DNA from: Hymenolepis diminuta
Lineage: Eukaryota; Platyhelminthes; Cestoda; Cyclophyllidea; Hymenolepididae
DNA: 64,000 nucleotides
Direction of reading: 5' to 3'
Assembly: GCA_900708905.1 (NCBI GenBank)
Contig: CAADRB010000006.1
Span: 3,005,927-3,069,926, forward strand
A program made the translations under genes and the position numbers. Shown piece by piece: positions 10,151-23,900 of the stretch (the stretch's first letter is position 1; every line of letters starts with the position of its first letter). The notes below the pieces were generated by a model. It saw only the letters and a program-made list of their open reading frames with translations, was not told the origin of the DNA and searched no databases.

Positions 10151-12500
10151 ATAGACAACTAGACATGGTACTGAGAGACAGAGCCCAAGAGTGTCATCCA
10201 CTTGGGCGACTTTAATGTCGTCTCGGTTCTAAAACTCAAGATAAATACGCAATTATGGTACGACTCTTCACACACTTTGTGGAGGCTATAAAAAATTGAC
10301 TACGCATTTCTGTGAGAAATTTAACCTCTTGCTATTAATTACGTCTTTTAAAATTTTAATAAAAGTCGAAGTACCTGGTACCATCCGTAAAATGGTCGAA
10401 GTGGTGTTCTAGACTTCTTCATTGGCATTACAAATATCAGAATCACATTTTTTGATTTAAGAACATCCAAGGAAGCTGGTGTAAACTCTTACCATTGTTA
10501 GTCATAGCCATCCTCAGACTATGTCGATGGTGTAATAATGAGAAGCTTGTATGAAGAAAACAGTCGAAAGTCTGGCAGAATTGAAAGAAATCAAAACATT
10601 TTTAATAGAGAGGTAACAGAAGACGTAACTCATAATTATTAAGATATGGTGAATGTTATTGCGAAGGCAGCTAGCAATTCGGTCAGAAAATCAGGGCCAT
10701 TATAGGAAAAGACTTTGAAAATTTGCGTGCTAAATTAGAGGAACGTCAGGAATTATACAGACAATGCGTATATAACCACGCTTCTGAATCTATTGGTGTT
10801 TAGAAGAAGTTTTAGCATTAGGTCCCTTGGGTTATAGTAAAAGCGAAATGGATCATTTGGAGGTTGACGTGGGAAAAATGTCCAATGTTGAAAGTTGCAA
10901 ACTAACTTAAGAAAAGCTCCAATTCAACGAGATGGACATTAAAAGCAAATAATTAAACCTGGATGACTCCAAGACAGCAGATTTGTTGTTAAACCCAGTT
11001 CCAGGGCCAAATATCATGTCGCAGTGTGGCTTCTGAAATATGTATTTGTACCTTGAGATATATATCCTAAAGAACCTAAAATACATTAACATCGGTTAAA
11101 ATTGCTTAAATGCTTACGATATGAGTTACTTAAGCGGAATGAATCTTCCTTGGATGAAACTACTTGAATAATTTTTTGATTGCTGGCAAAACGAATTTCA
11201 AATACCTGGTCCTGGATGGGTGCTACATTAATCAGCATATACAAAGGTAAATCAACTAGAGATCATTCTGTTATTTATGGCGCTTTTTTGCATCAATGAT
11301 GTGCAAAAGGCCGAGTCAAATGCCTACTGAAAAGGCCATCTTTTCTGTCCGAACAGTAATACAAGAAGTCGTATATTATCGCGGTACAGTCCTGACCTAT
11401 TTTGATTTCGGCAAAGCCTTTAACTCGCTTTCTGCTTGTACAATTCTATCAACGCCGTGTGCAATAAAGTCACGCTGGAATATAATCAGCAGTATTAAGC
11501 AGTTCCTAGTTATCCAAAAAGACCTTATCAGGAACTCGAATGAGATATTTACGATGGGGGGAGGTGTTAGAAAGGGATTCGGAGCGAGTACACTGCTATT
11601 CAATATAGCATTTAATTTAATAAGAAATGATTCCTGTGAGAATTTGAAATTTCGGCTATTGAGTTTTTCAGGAATCGGACGGTCATATGGAGATCTTTAA
11701 ATGGAGATGACCTACGTCTCATCGCTATATCGATTGAGTAAACCAAACAGTCTGTTCACAGTTCTGAAGCATTTCTTGATAACCATTGGATGGAAATTGT
11801 ATAAAATAAAACAAATAGAACTTACTTTGATGAAGATCTAAATCCATCGTCCCACCATGTCGAGGTAGCTATTTTACTTACCTTAGCTAAATATGTAAGT
11901 ATTATTAAATATCGTATAAAGACCGAAAGACAGTTAACGAAACTTAGACGGATTATAGGATCAAAAGTGCCATCCATTGGCATTTGAGCAGGGCCATTTA
12001 AAATGTTTACTTGAGCAGTCCTGAACGGTTATATTCACAGTTGTCTGTCGTAAGGTGTATAATAATAGATCAAAAGCTGTTCAGAACACTGGTCAACGAT
12101 GTCAAGCTTAAAAAAAGAAGAGCAGAAAAAATTCCTCTGAGGAACCTTGTCGTACAATTACAAAAAAGAGGACTGAATTTGTGAGGAAGTCTTTATGGAG
12201 AAGTTGAGAAACTGGCTAGGGTGCTATTGATATCCTATCTGTCAAAATTGGGTCCCTCAAAATCTGCAAATATCAAGAGTTTGTTGAGGCCACACCATGC
12301 GGATGCTAAATAGTCATACGGCGCGAAAGAAGGCGAAATTTGGATGAGAAACCCCCTTAGGCATTTCATTCCTCATCAAAACTGCAGTATGTGCGTAAGA
12401 GAGAAGTTAAATATGTAGAGGCTGGGTGCCGTCAACAAGTTGCAAATGTAAACGAGATGAAATGCCACTTAGTATCGAATCACTGTATAAATAAGGATTT
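10150..12500 (+). mobile_element. Decayed non-LTR retrotransposon (endonuclease-reverse transcriptase type)
   Basis: Fragments appear in the expected order but in different frames. At 10193-10222 VIHLGDFNVV is the GDFN motif of the APE-type endonuclease. At 11213-11294 WMGATLISIYKGKSTRDHS resembles the start of the RT domain. At 11296-11697 there is an open stretch of 134 codons with YFDFGKAFNSL (RT palm, the DF..AFD motif) and GGGVRKGFGASTLLFNIAF (the GVRQG..LSPLLFN motif). NGDDLRLIA just after 11700 stands where the YADD box is expected. About 11940-12250 resembles the post-RT region. Stops and frameshifts separate these blocks, so the copy is dead. The motif style suggests a CR1/L2/RTE-like family, but the clade is not certain. 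Exact ends and target-site duplications are not resolved. Confidence 0.83.
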
Positions 12501-14313
12501 CTAGAGTATAAATAATACGGGACGTATTATAGACCAAGCAAGTAAGGATGAAAGAGCATACAGAGCCATAAGTGTAAGGAAGGTATAAAGACCGGTGAAG
12601 AAACAGAGCTTTAGGCTTAAGTATATTAAGTATAAGTAAGTATTGAGTATTAAGAATACCGAAATGAAAAAGTTAATATTCGACCTCGCGGAGTTCTTTC
12701 CTCTATCCTTTGCAAGTTTTAAGCTATACGTCCTTTTGTCCAATTCGTTGACTTCGTGCAATCTTTAAATAATTGAACTTATAATTATAATAGAGTTCAG
12801 TTGGGTGAGAGGAAGCGATCTTTTTGATAAAATGGCTGCTTCCTTATTATTCAACATGAGATTATGCTTGAAATTATCTCAAGTTCGAACTTCAAATTCA
12901 CCCTAGTTAGTCTGCTTACCATCGAGTACAACTGTATTGGTTCACAAGGTCGTTAGCTTAGCTTAATTTCATTTTCCAAGTACCGGCGATGGTGGGTTAC
13001 ACGCATAGACTATGTAAACTTGAGAAACATGTTTTCAGCCTCTTGTCACCATAAATTTCCTGTCATTCCTTAACATTTATATTTTTCGACAATGATCGGC
13101 ATCTTTAGGCTATTTAACTTAGGGATAAATTTAAAATTTAATGATTGAGCAATGTTGCATAAATATCAACCTGTAGTGGTGAATGCAAAAATGAATGCAT
13201 ATTTGCAGTATGAATTTTTCTTTTACATCTCTTTGGTCCAGAAGTAAAAAAATATTGGGTTTTTGTACTAATAGCTAATGGATATTCGGTAGGGCTAGCA
13301 ATACGGTGAGGAAGTAAAAATTTTATTATTTAGCACGAAATCGTGTAATTTTACTACCAGTGTCCTTTGTTTATATGTTCTCAATTACCAAGATCAAAAA
13401 CTTGTACAATTTCTCATATAAAGAGCTGGCTCGGACAGTTCACTTCCGATGTGAACACTAACCACGAATATAAGGTTTGAGAAAAGGCAAATAGTTTGCC
13501 TGAACGCAAAATGTCATCGATTCTTTGCAAACGTGTTTGAAATAAAAAGATATTAGCAAATAAACCATCACCGAAACATCCCATAAACTGGTTGAATTTC
13601 TTGGACAGTGGACGACTGCTCCAAGAGCTCTGTGAAAGGAGGATGATCATGAAATCATTTGAAAATATGCCACCTAGAATTTTAATGTAGCTTTCATAAA
13701 GAATAATTTTAAACTTTTGAGGGGAAATCAACATGTACATTACCTGACTATTTCAGAATTCAGATACGGTATGGCTTTGATTCACAAAAACTTTCTGACA
13801 TTACTTAAATCGCTTCTATCATCCCCCTTTTTTGGGTGCTCTCCGTGATTAAAAATTACAGATTTTTTTCTTTGCAGCGTTCTCTCACTCTTAGGAATAA
13901 ATGTTTCATTATAGTTGAGATTTAAAGCAACCACTAAATGTAAATTTTTCCTTAGTTGGAAATTAGTGCTAATTGCTAAATTTTAGCCTTAAAATGAAAA
14001 TCCAAGGGAATAATTATAAATTGCTAAAGTAATTATCTATTATTAATAGAAAGAGATTATTTAAAATGAGTTATTAGAGTGTATTGATATATTCTACTTC
14101 AATTAATTCCCAAGAAAATAAGAGAAAATTCTAGTTAAATCTGTATTGTATTGCATATCGAATGTATAACGGGGAAGGGAATTCCAGAATCAGTGGATAA
14201 TTGGAAACACAAATACAATATTGAATAGGATTGATAAAAGAGATGCCAGGGAAATTAAATACCCCTCCAAATATGTAAACACACAAATTAAGGGATTTCT
14301 AAATGGAGGGTAT
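12501..14313. other. Intergenic / TRPC 3' flank, no gene recognised
   Basis: Contains a 108-codon ORF on minus (13414-13740) with no recognisable domain, and an 86-codon ORF (12501-12761, minus) at the 3' end of the retroelement relic. The part just below 14314 should hold the TRPC 3' UTR. I found no AATAAA close to the stop codon. Confidence 0.4.
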
Positions 14314-14996
14314 CTAAGTACTATCGTATGGCAGAACTTCAAGCTCATCAACCTCCGACATTGTCGAGTTTGTGAAGGAGACAGAAGATAAGGCATCAGA
14401 CATGTCGTGCATTTCTTGTTCCACCTTGTATAATTCTCGGAGATGCGTGTGTTTCAGTGGCCTTTCTGTCCTCGCTGTGAACTGACTGTCAAAGCTGCCA
14501 GGATCATAACCCCTCTCGGGTCTAACTAGTTTTTGTTGGGTGAATATCAAAGCCTCTGAGAGCTCATTCCCACGACGAGCTGATTCGAAGACGAGATATC
14601 TAGCAGCATCCTCGGCTTCTTGTACTGACACTGTAGAAGTTGTTTGCTTTTGAACCTCCGCAACTGCTTCCAACTTTCTGCGGACCGAAGGAGGCATTAG
14701 GAGTGAGCTCAGGCCACGAGTATATCCCTTAGCAAATGTTCTTGGGAACTGAGGTTCTTTGAGACGGGAATCCCTATCAGAAGTCTCTTTATTAGTTGCC
14801 TGGGAGTCATTTGATGGAGCCTCGACAGGTTCTCGGATATCCGCACCCTCCGATCGTTGAGCGAAAGCTGAGGGGACCTCTGATTGATCACCCTCAATCA
14901 CTGATGCACGATCCTTTGTTACCGAGGGAGGACTTAGAGAAGTTGCACGAAATTCCTGTTGCTGTTGTTGTCTCTGAATATTAAGCATGGCTAAAT
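14314..14996 (-). CDS. TRPC exon 11: C-terminal tail
   Basis: Two bases plus 226 codons and TAG, acceptor tttcttctag. It starts DLAMLNIQR followed by QQQQQ and is low-complexity, rich in Ser, Glu, Arg and Gln, without a recognisable domain. The C-terminus is LPYDST and lacks a PDZ-binding motif such as that of TRPC4. It is separated from exon 10 by an 82-nt intron, the only short intron of this gene. Confidence 0.9.
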
Positions 14997-17900
14997 CTAG
15001 AAGAAAACCAATACGATATTTTAATAATTTAAACAAGGAATAAGATCAAGCAAGAAATTGCTATTAATAATCACGAACCTCCGGATTTATTCTCTGCTTC
15101 TTTGTGCTTTTGAAGTTGGAAGAGATATCTCCGCATAATGTTACACTTTACTCGTGTGAGATGGGTCTGAAAAAGGAAGTAAATTCAAACATAGAATATT
15201 CTTCCATAAAATTAGAAATTTACATGCATTTCAATTTTGTTGTTGCATTTTTCAAAAAATTATTGTCAATAAACTTGAGTCCAAGAGTCGAATGAAGTAA
15301 GGCTCTTTGATACCTTGACGTTCTTTAAATCTGCGTGATTGCCCTGCTAATAAATTCGATAAGTTTCCTCAAACTCTTTTAGAAGGATGTTGTGACTGAG
15401 AAACTAATTAGCCCATTTTCTTTTTAGATAAGTATCATCTATTTGTGACGGTGGAAATGCATTGATATGTATCTTATAAAACGCTGGATTTTTATTTGAA
15501 CAAACTTCACGAGGCGAGAAAATATGTCAAAGCTCGTATATAGGATGCACAAGACTAAGTGCACAATTATGTACAAATATTTAGTATCTTTTTAGAGATA
15601 TTAATCATGTCTACTTTCCTACCTCCATAAAAAGATTGACTTTTCATGTTAGTGATATCAAAGTGTGGTTCTAAGTAAATCCTTTTATGCTTATTGTTGA
15701 GGTTACGATACTTTAATGCTCCATATAATTTAAGTCTTCAAGTACTAGTTCCATAAACACTATCTTGAATTGAAATCTGTTAGTAGTTTTACCTTACTGT
15801 TTTCTGTAGTACTTAATTTAAAAGAGACCGGGATGAAAAGTGTCTGAAAGTCAATCCCCTTTAAAAGGGAATATTATCAAGAACATGACTGGGGACAAAT
15901 TGCACCTCTAATGAATTAAAAATGTGGTGCACATTCGTTTAAAATTGGTATTCTATAATTACTAAGGTATATTAAGGAATAAGGAAAGGGAAAGACCTTC
16001 CGGTTAAGAAATCCAAATTCCACTACCACTGCCTTAACCATTGTTAATGACCACAGATAGTTATGCTAGAATGTGTTATATAAGACCTCATTATCTGGGC
16101 ATGGGATCAACTCCCTTTGCGGCGCGGTGATTCGAATATTATTAAATTCTTCTCTTATTGAGGGTATCTATTTTTTATTCAAATGTTTGTAATTGGAACA
16201 GAATGCTGAGATATTATCGATTCAGTATGAGTTCTTTCTACGTCCTTATTAACCTTTTGTACCCTCTGGTCTGCAATAATTGAAAGCATTTCATTCGATT
16301 AGGGCTGCAGTTTGAAGGTGATCAGAAAATAATTCTACTAAAAATCAATATTTAGAGCAAAGTTTAGACATTTTGCTTGAGTCATTTAATTCACATTTAA
16401 AAATCTGCTTAAAAATAATTTAAAATGAATATATCCGATGAAAGGAACTGGCCAGTTTAAAATTTGAGGAGTGACTTTTTGATTCTAAGGAGCTATCAAC
16501 TGGTTTACAGTAAAACAATATGTTTTGGAAAGGCGAAAAATATTTATCAAATATTTCTTCTTGAGAAAAAAAACCATTTTCATTACATATGCAAACTAAG
16601 TTTTCCATATACATACATTATTGGTCCATTTGTATATTTGAAGGTCATAAAGTTTGTTTAGCGTCTAATTGACTTGCGTGTGTTCCTCCTCTATCCTCTA
16701 TCTGATAAAACTGGGATATCGAATTTTGTTGACTGTAAACTATCTATTTTAATTTTTGAACATATGAATCAAATAATGGTGAACTAATTAAAAAATAACT
16801 TTGATAAGGGCCATAAGATGGTTCCTTCATATTTTTCTTAAACTAACCATTAATCAATTCGAAATCAGTTATGAAAGTTTTTCTCTAGAAGTTTCTCAAA
16901 TAAAATTGCAGTTAAAGAATGTTGACTATCAATTTTCCTCGCCTCCCTCGTGGGGTCTCAGTCTTTTGCTTGGCTTTTGTGTTCTCTTCCTATCCAATTA
17001 CCTTCGCATCCTTCTTCGTTCTCTCTCTCGCTTGAACTCTCTCGATTTTAGTTGCTGCCTTTAAATGTATTCTCACTCACTCAATCTCGACTCTGCATTC
17101 TTAAACTGCAAACAGTAATTATCTGTTATTATCAGTTGCCTTAACCATTAGCTATAACTCCCACAGCCCAGTTCACGTCAACGCAATCTAGTTTCTTTTT
17201 AATGGTAGAAGATGAATTGGCTTTGCTCATTCATTATCCGTAATGCGAATTTTCACAAACCTTAATAAAGACTCATGTTATTTTGGCTAGGCTTTTTATG
17301 CATTCCTCCAAAGATTTGCATAAAATACTTAAGAAGAGGATGAAACTTACTTCGAAGTCCTCCTCCTTCCTCTTCTTGGCGATTGGTGATTTGCCGGAAA
17401 CACCACCGCCGGCTTTGTTTGAATTGATATTTGACATGTGCAACATATTAGGCTCCGTGCCTTTGAGGTCTCCATCATCACGATCCTCATAGCATTCTTC
17501 ACCATCGTAGTTGACGAATTTCTTACAACCCGAATATTTAGCTCTACAGGAGAGAAGAGCCTTATGGATTCTCCTGACCAGCTTCGTGATTGCAACGCGG
17601 GAGGGAAGAAGATTTAGGGGAGTGGGTAGAACACCTTCATGTTCGATATAGACTAACCAGAGATTGGCCCGTGCAAACTTCCACTCTTCTAGACGATCAC
17701 CCTAGATTTCAGAAAATGGATACTAATTTCATAGTGTTAAAATAATCTAAATTCATATTGGTTTTTGTATATATATATATATACGTTCGTTTATTATTAA
17801 GGATAGGTTACAATATATTAATTGGAAAAGAGGGTGCGTAGCTGCAACAGACGTGAAATATATTTGGGAAAGGATAGGAGATTTAATCCATGGGAAAAGG

Positions 17901-20900
17901 AGAAATTAATTTTCCTATTCATAGCTAGAAGAACATATGCTGTTGCTTTTTCAAGCGAACTTTTGTAGGGGCTTATAGTGAGTCTGGTATCAACACTGAG
18001 GATCACATTCTGAGATGTGTCGATTCAACTACCCTTGTCGTTTAAAAGACTTAAAACGATCGAAATTTCTTCTTGATTACTATCAACAGGATCACTGTTC
18101 CTCGGACAAAATGAAGGATCAATGTTTTTTTCGGCAAACCTTGGCAGCTTGGCATTTCACTGTTTTTGCTTGATTTCTCTCCAAGGGTCCAAACTTCTTT
18201 CGTGTCCGAATTTTCCGGCTTAAAGTTGAGGTGGTCTGGGCTAGAGTTGAACCTCTTCTTAAATAAGTTGTCGGACTCCTCATTGCATTAAAACAGCATG
18301 AAAGTAAGCTCTTGACAGCGGATACAATATTCCAGAAGAGCTTCAAGTTAGTCAAAAGCTGTATTATGTCCATATGAGAAGGCTACTAACTGTCTTCTTC
18401 AGATCCTTAAAAATAAAACGACAGGACTCTTCTGATCAATTGCATTTTGGATGATGTTTAAATAACTAACATTTCCTGATCAATCGGCATTCATTTGCGG
18501 AAGCCATTTTGTAAATACTCAAATTTTCCCAATAGATATAATCTCAATCTACTATCTGCCACTGAGGCATAAGCTTGCTGGTTGCATGCAAGAGGAATGT
18601 TCCCCAATAGATATTTGGATGATTTATTTTGCCTTTCCTCTTATACAGCTAGACCACTTCTGCGTCTACACATCCACGTGGGATCGGTTAAACATCTTGC
18701 TAACAATCATTGAAGACATCAAGCAAATGGATGTCTAACTTTCTTACTTCCCTCTTTATAAGCTTAGATCATATCTTATTAGGACCTGAAGTCTTAGTTA
18801 AGAGAGTTAAGCATCAACTACTAAAAACTCTCCCATTATCAGATCCGACCCACGAAGTAAGACTGTTGGGTCGGGTAAAGAGCAGTTATAAGAAACTTTG
18901 AATGTTGCCGCATAAGATTGAGCTAAAAAGAACAGTACTAGTGAGTACCGAAACGAGCAGATTTGGCCTATATCTGTGAGACAGAACCCCAAATTTGAAA
19001 ATTTGGCGTAGATCCTCTTCCGTAAGAGGTGGAAAGTTTCCAATTTGCTCCTCAGCGTGATCCATTTTGGAATACCCTATTAAAATTTATCACTTGATTT
19101 CGTTGAATTTTACTAGCCTTGAAATCTTCCGTAAGATATTGAGAAACCTCACAAAATAAGTATCTTTTACATTCCAACTCAGACTTTATTTTAGATATGC
19201 CATTTTAATATCAATTACAGTCAACGAGGGTGATTTAATAGATGCTACAAATACAAATAATAACATTAGATAGAAAAAATTAACAAAGAACTGACGTTCA
19301 ATGCGTTTTGTTCTATTTCGAACTGATAATTCTCTAATTGGCCGCAGAAGAATGGTTTAACTAGGTTATTTTTTCTCTAACTTTTCGCTTTTAAGCAACC
19401 AATGAAGACCGCAACTAACCAAAAAACGTGTGCCTTTTTGTGGAAGCTTGGTATTAGCTCCTGAGACTTTCTTAAACACACAAACAGTTCTTAAAATTCA
19501 CTAGCAAAACTCATGTTGCAGAATCACAATTTTCCTCATGTGGCGGTATGTTTTTCTAAATGAGAGAATGGGAATGATCCAAATTGCTTTAGTTGAGGAT
19601 AAAATATATAATAATTATATACATATATATTTATTTATTTTATATGCATAATTATTTTTCCTTGACGAACTTAATATTTATTTAATTTTTCTTCTCATTA
19701 CAATTGAGAATAAAGATCACATCTTAAATTGTTTATGTGAAATAAAATTAACTACTTTATACGGCAGATAGTTTAAATTGGACTGTTATAAGTTTTCGCC
19801 ACGACAATGGGAGGTTTGTTTTCCCTTCTTCTTGGGCTAGGACTTCAGCTTGTTGATCGTAAAGAGTCTGACAGAAACACGATTATTATTACAATTAAAT
19901 TAAAAATTTAAATCCATGATTGACCTTTAGCTACGAAACTAAATGGCACTTTTGTTACAGTTTTGTACACATTTGCTTGTAGACTTGAGTAAATTAATTA
20001 GCAATTGGTAATATTCGACTAACCGTTTTTAATAAATCAAAATGACAAAAGACACTACCATTCAGATCTAGAGGGTCAGAGGAAACATCTCTTAATAAAT
20101 ATTAAAAGTCTGTATCTGAATGAGAATTATTCGAATGTCTAGAATCTGTGTCAATGAATATCGCAGATACTTAATTAGGTAAATTCGTAGAAGCTTGGAA
20201 AGACAATAGCTTGACAAATTACAAACATCCTACTTTAGTGGCTCCTAAGCAGTATCTTTCTTTCAATAGTTCTGAAAATCACTTTTAACTTCACTTGTTC
20301 GGAGAGGTCCACTATATGAGCACTGATTCAGTGAACATGAACATTACCACTAAGCCATTAAAATACACAGCCCTCTTTAATTAAAAATTGTATGCAAATA
20401 CAAGAATTACATAATTTTATCCCTCAATTGAGAGGTTTGGATTCGACAAGCGGTTTGTTAGCGTTCTCAATCTCCACCATTTTAGAGCCGTTATCAACAT
20501 TAAATAAAGAAAACTTGACCATATACTATATCTCTTTTCATAGAGAGGATTATTCTATGAAATAGTGGTTGAATAGCTAACCTCTAACGGTATTTTCGCC
20601 AAAAAATATAGTAAAAATCAGTAGAAGTCGAAACAAAAAATGTCAATGTCGAATCGTTATCTTACACGAATTTTTTGCGTTATCACGTGTTTTCTCCATT
20701 ACAAGTTCTAGGAGATATGTGCGTAATTAAGTATTCGTAAGAAAAAATATAACCGAGGACTCTTGACACCAAAGATTCTTCTAAACGCCCTCTAATTTTA
20801 ACTGTTAATTTGTTTATTTTAGAATTTAACTACTTTCACTTCGTCCGTTGAATCAAATTTCATGATATCAAAGTAAACAACTCAATTTAATCAAATGAAC

Positions 20901-23900
20901 TTCGCAAACATGAAGTCCCACAGGAACTTTGGAGTCAAAACCTAATACCTGAACTTTGGAACATATCAGAACATAATGGGGTGAACAATAGCCATTAATT
21001 AAATAGTAAATAACCTGATGACTCCAGAATTCAGAGGAAGCAAGATGCTTTTGATGACCCAACTTTACACTCCACTTCCATTCAACGTCACTTATTGATT
21101 ATTTAAAATTTTATCATATTCCTATTTTTGCTTTAACAGAAATTATTATAATTGTATGATTATTATTTTAACGGTTTTAATCCTAGAGAATCTTCCCTGT
21201 GAACTAACCTGAATCTCGTCGAATGATTTACTCATCATAGCGATAAGCATATTGAGCAAGATAATAATCATGCAGGCGTTGTAGATGGCGTAGAGCACAG
21301 ATCCCAGACTTGAAATCATGAAGGCAGCATTGTTAACCCTAAGATGCTCATGACCCGGGTAGACGCTTGCAAGCTCTTCCTCCACTGATGTCACATTGTT
21401 CGAGGACATTCCAAAGAGGGCCCAAAAAAGAGTATGGAATGTCGCCGTTGAACTAAAATATATATATCGTGAAATATGTGACTCTGAAACTTCAAGAAAG
21501 TTTGAATTGTCTTCAAACTGCCCTGGACTATATTCTTCAATAGAATTTAAGTTCTCAAGCATTCTGGAGATGTTAAGGACATAGAGGAGCAAATTGTAAC
21601 TTTAGCTTTAGATATATCTTCCATTTTTAGGAAAGACATCTTCATTTTTAACTTTCTCCCACTTTGGTAACTGAAATGTTTAAAGCTATACGTCTTTATA
21701 CCAAATCTTATCTGTAATAGGAGTATTTTCTGATCATTTTTAAATGATTAAATGGAAGTAATGAAAGAGGATGGCTTGAAGATTATCTACCGCATACAAA
21801 CAAGATACTTTTTTATCAAATTTATAAATTTAAAATGCGTAATTATTTCTGGTTCACCAAGGAAACATTTAAAGGCATTTTTGTTATTAATTAATTCGCC
21901 ATAACTTCAAGTTGCGGATAAATCATTAAGAGTTCACATATTCCGGTCAGACTATTTTCAAGCCCATTTCTTCCTTCTTCATCTGTTCCGTTATTTATTA
22001 CTCTATCTCACTCCATACACAGCACATCGCAGGGCATCCATTTTTAAATAAAAATTTAACGTTAAACGTAATTTTAATAAAAAAAGGAGAAAAAATATAC
22101 ACAATACATTTGATCAGTAGGGAAAAATATTTAATTATATCTCATAATTATATTTTCTCCATGACAGATTCATATTTTGCTAAACTGAGTGGTTAGCCGA
22201 ACTTTTTACATATGTTCACTTCTCCTGATAGCCAAGAACAGCCGATAGATTCTGGCTCAGGGGTTTTAATGTATTACTTCTAACAAGCGTTCATTCAGTT
22301 GAAGCTGTTGGAGTAAAAAAATTCCCAGAACATTTGTAAAGTTTACGATGAAACAGTGCTATGTAATAGTTAATCATTTTAGCTAGTATAAAAAATTTAA
22401 GAGTTAAGCTCTATTTTAATAAAATAGATAAAATACATAAAGTAAACCGGTTGTTTGGTCATGGAATGGGATTTTATACATTTTTATGCATTCTGTTTTC
22501 TTATTGACAAAATCGGGTAATCGGCAGTCATCTTAAAGTTACCTCCAAGTTTAATGACATCAGTTTAGAACATTCTGACCACAACTATAACGATGAAGAG
22601 TATTTGTTTAAACAATTTTACCAGTATCAAAGTTATTATCAATTTCAATCCAAATTTGGCTTAAAAGTACATTTTCTCCACTCCATAGAACTAACTTGAT
22701 AATTAGGCGAGAAAAAGGGTTTCTTTTGCTGCCACAAAATTTCGGTCATTCATACGTTATCATAAAGCAGAAAACTGAAATTTTATTATGTACCATGGCA
22801 TAGGTTTTAAAGTTCTTTCCCTCAATAAATGACATTGCGTTAGCCTGAGATATTGGTTCTCACATAAATTTTCACCAAATGTTTCCACTTAAATTGTTTT
22901 CTTAGATTATATTCTTATAAATAGAATTAATGAATTTCAGTTTTAGAAAAGACATTACTTATTGTAAAATAATTTTAAGAAAATATTCAAATAACTGTCA
23001 ACCCTGAAATTTTGTTGCAATACTTAGATACCCTGAGTCGAACCCTGGAGGGATTGAGGTACTCCAATAAGAAGAACAAAGGTTTTTTACAACTGATAGC
23101 TATGGTTTTAAACTTCAACTTGTGGGAAAAGTCGCTAAGTGCTTGATTACAACCTTTTTGGCAGCATATGCTTGGCCAATTCACCAGTTAATAATCGACT
23201 CACCACCGCTGAACCTAGCTACTTTTTATTGTCACATGGTAAATTCAGGGTCTATGCATTCAAAGGTACTATTCACAAAGCTCATGAAGCGGTGATCTCT
23301 TCTACATTCACTTGTCCCTACATTTCTTCTAATTATCCACTTTTGAGGCTGACACACTCTTCATTTTGAAGCTTTGCCTTTAAGAACCACCTCTGTACAA
23401 TTTCTAAAACGAATCAACTATCTTAATGTCAATTCCAGAGTTAATTTATTCCCAGGGTCCCTTTATAATATATATGCAACCCAAGGTTAAAGCACTTCCA
23501 TGGATGTTAATGCACTTATTATCTTTGAAACATTTCATTTATTTCCTTACGCTTCCAGGCGCGAAACTATGAGTTGATCTATCCTCATTTCTGCGGAATC
23601 CTCTTTTCGCCGAGTAAGACAGCCACCCTTCACGATGATGATAATAACCCATTTCACCCTTTGAAGTTATCTTTTATATACCTTCCATTTTCTATCTATT
23701 CCTCCTTCTTTTCCCGCTTGGGAATGGAAAGGAACTGGGGCATTGAAACTCATCATTTGGCAGCTGGTCCTGAAATGTGGTTAAATTCTCGTTTTGACCC
23801 CTTTCAGATTGACGAGGGTGAAGATTAATAATATTTTTCAAATTTCTTGTCTCTTTTTAATAGATGATTTTGAAGTAGTAGGAGCTGAAATTTCACATAA

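Noticed and set aside
13414..13740. 108-codon ORF on minus
   Set aside because: No recognisable domain, no splice partners and ordinary composition. Kept only as a mention in the intergenic entry.
14709..14984. Overlapping 62-codon ORFs on both strands
   Set aside because: Shadows of the long TRPC terminal exon.
17347..17595. 82-codon ORF on minus inside TRPC exon 9
   Set aside because: Out-of-frame shadow. The true frame gives GDRLEEWKFAR and continues across the whole exon.
21564..21592. Upstream extension of the TRPC exon 8 open frame
   Set aside because: A strong acceptor at 21564 and the phase-2 exit of exon 7 place the exon start at 21563. The extension is polypyrimidine-rich intron sequence.
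22987..23184. B-box-like GGTTCGACT on minus, considered as a tRNA gene
   Set aside because: No matching T stem, acceptor stem or A box at tRNA spacing.
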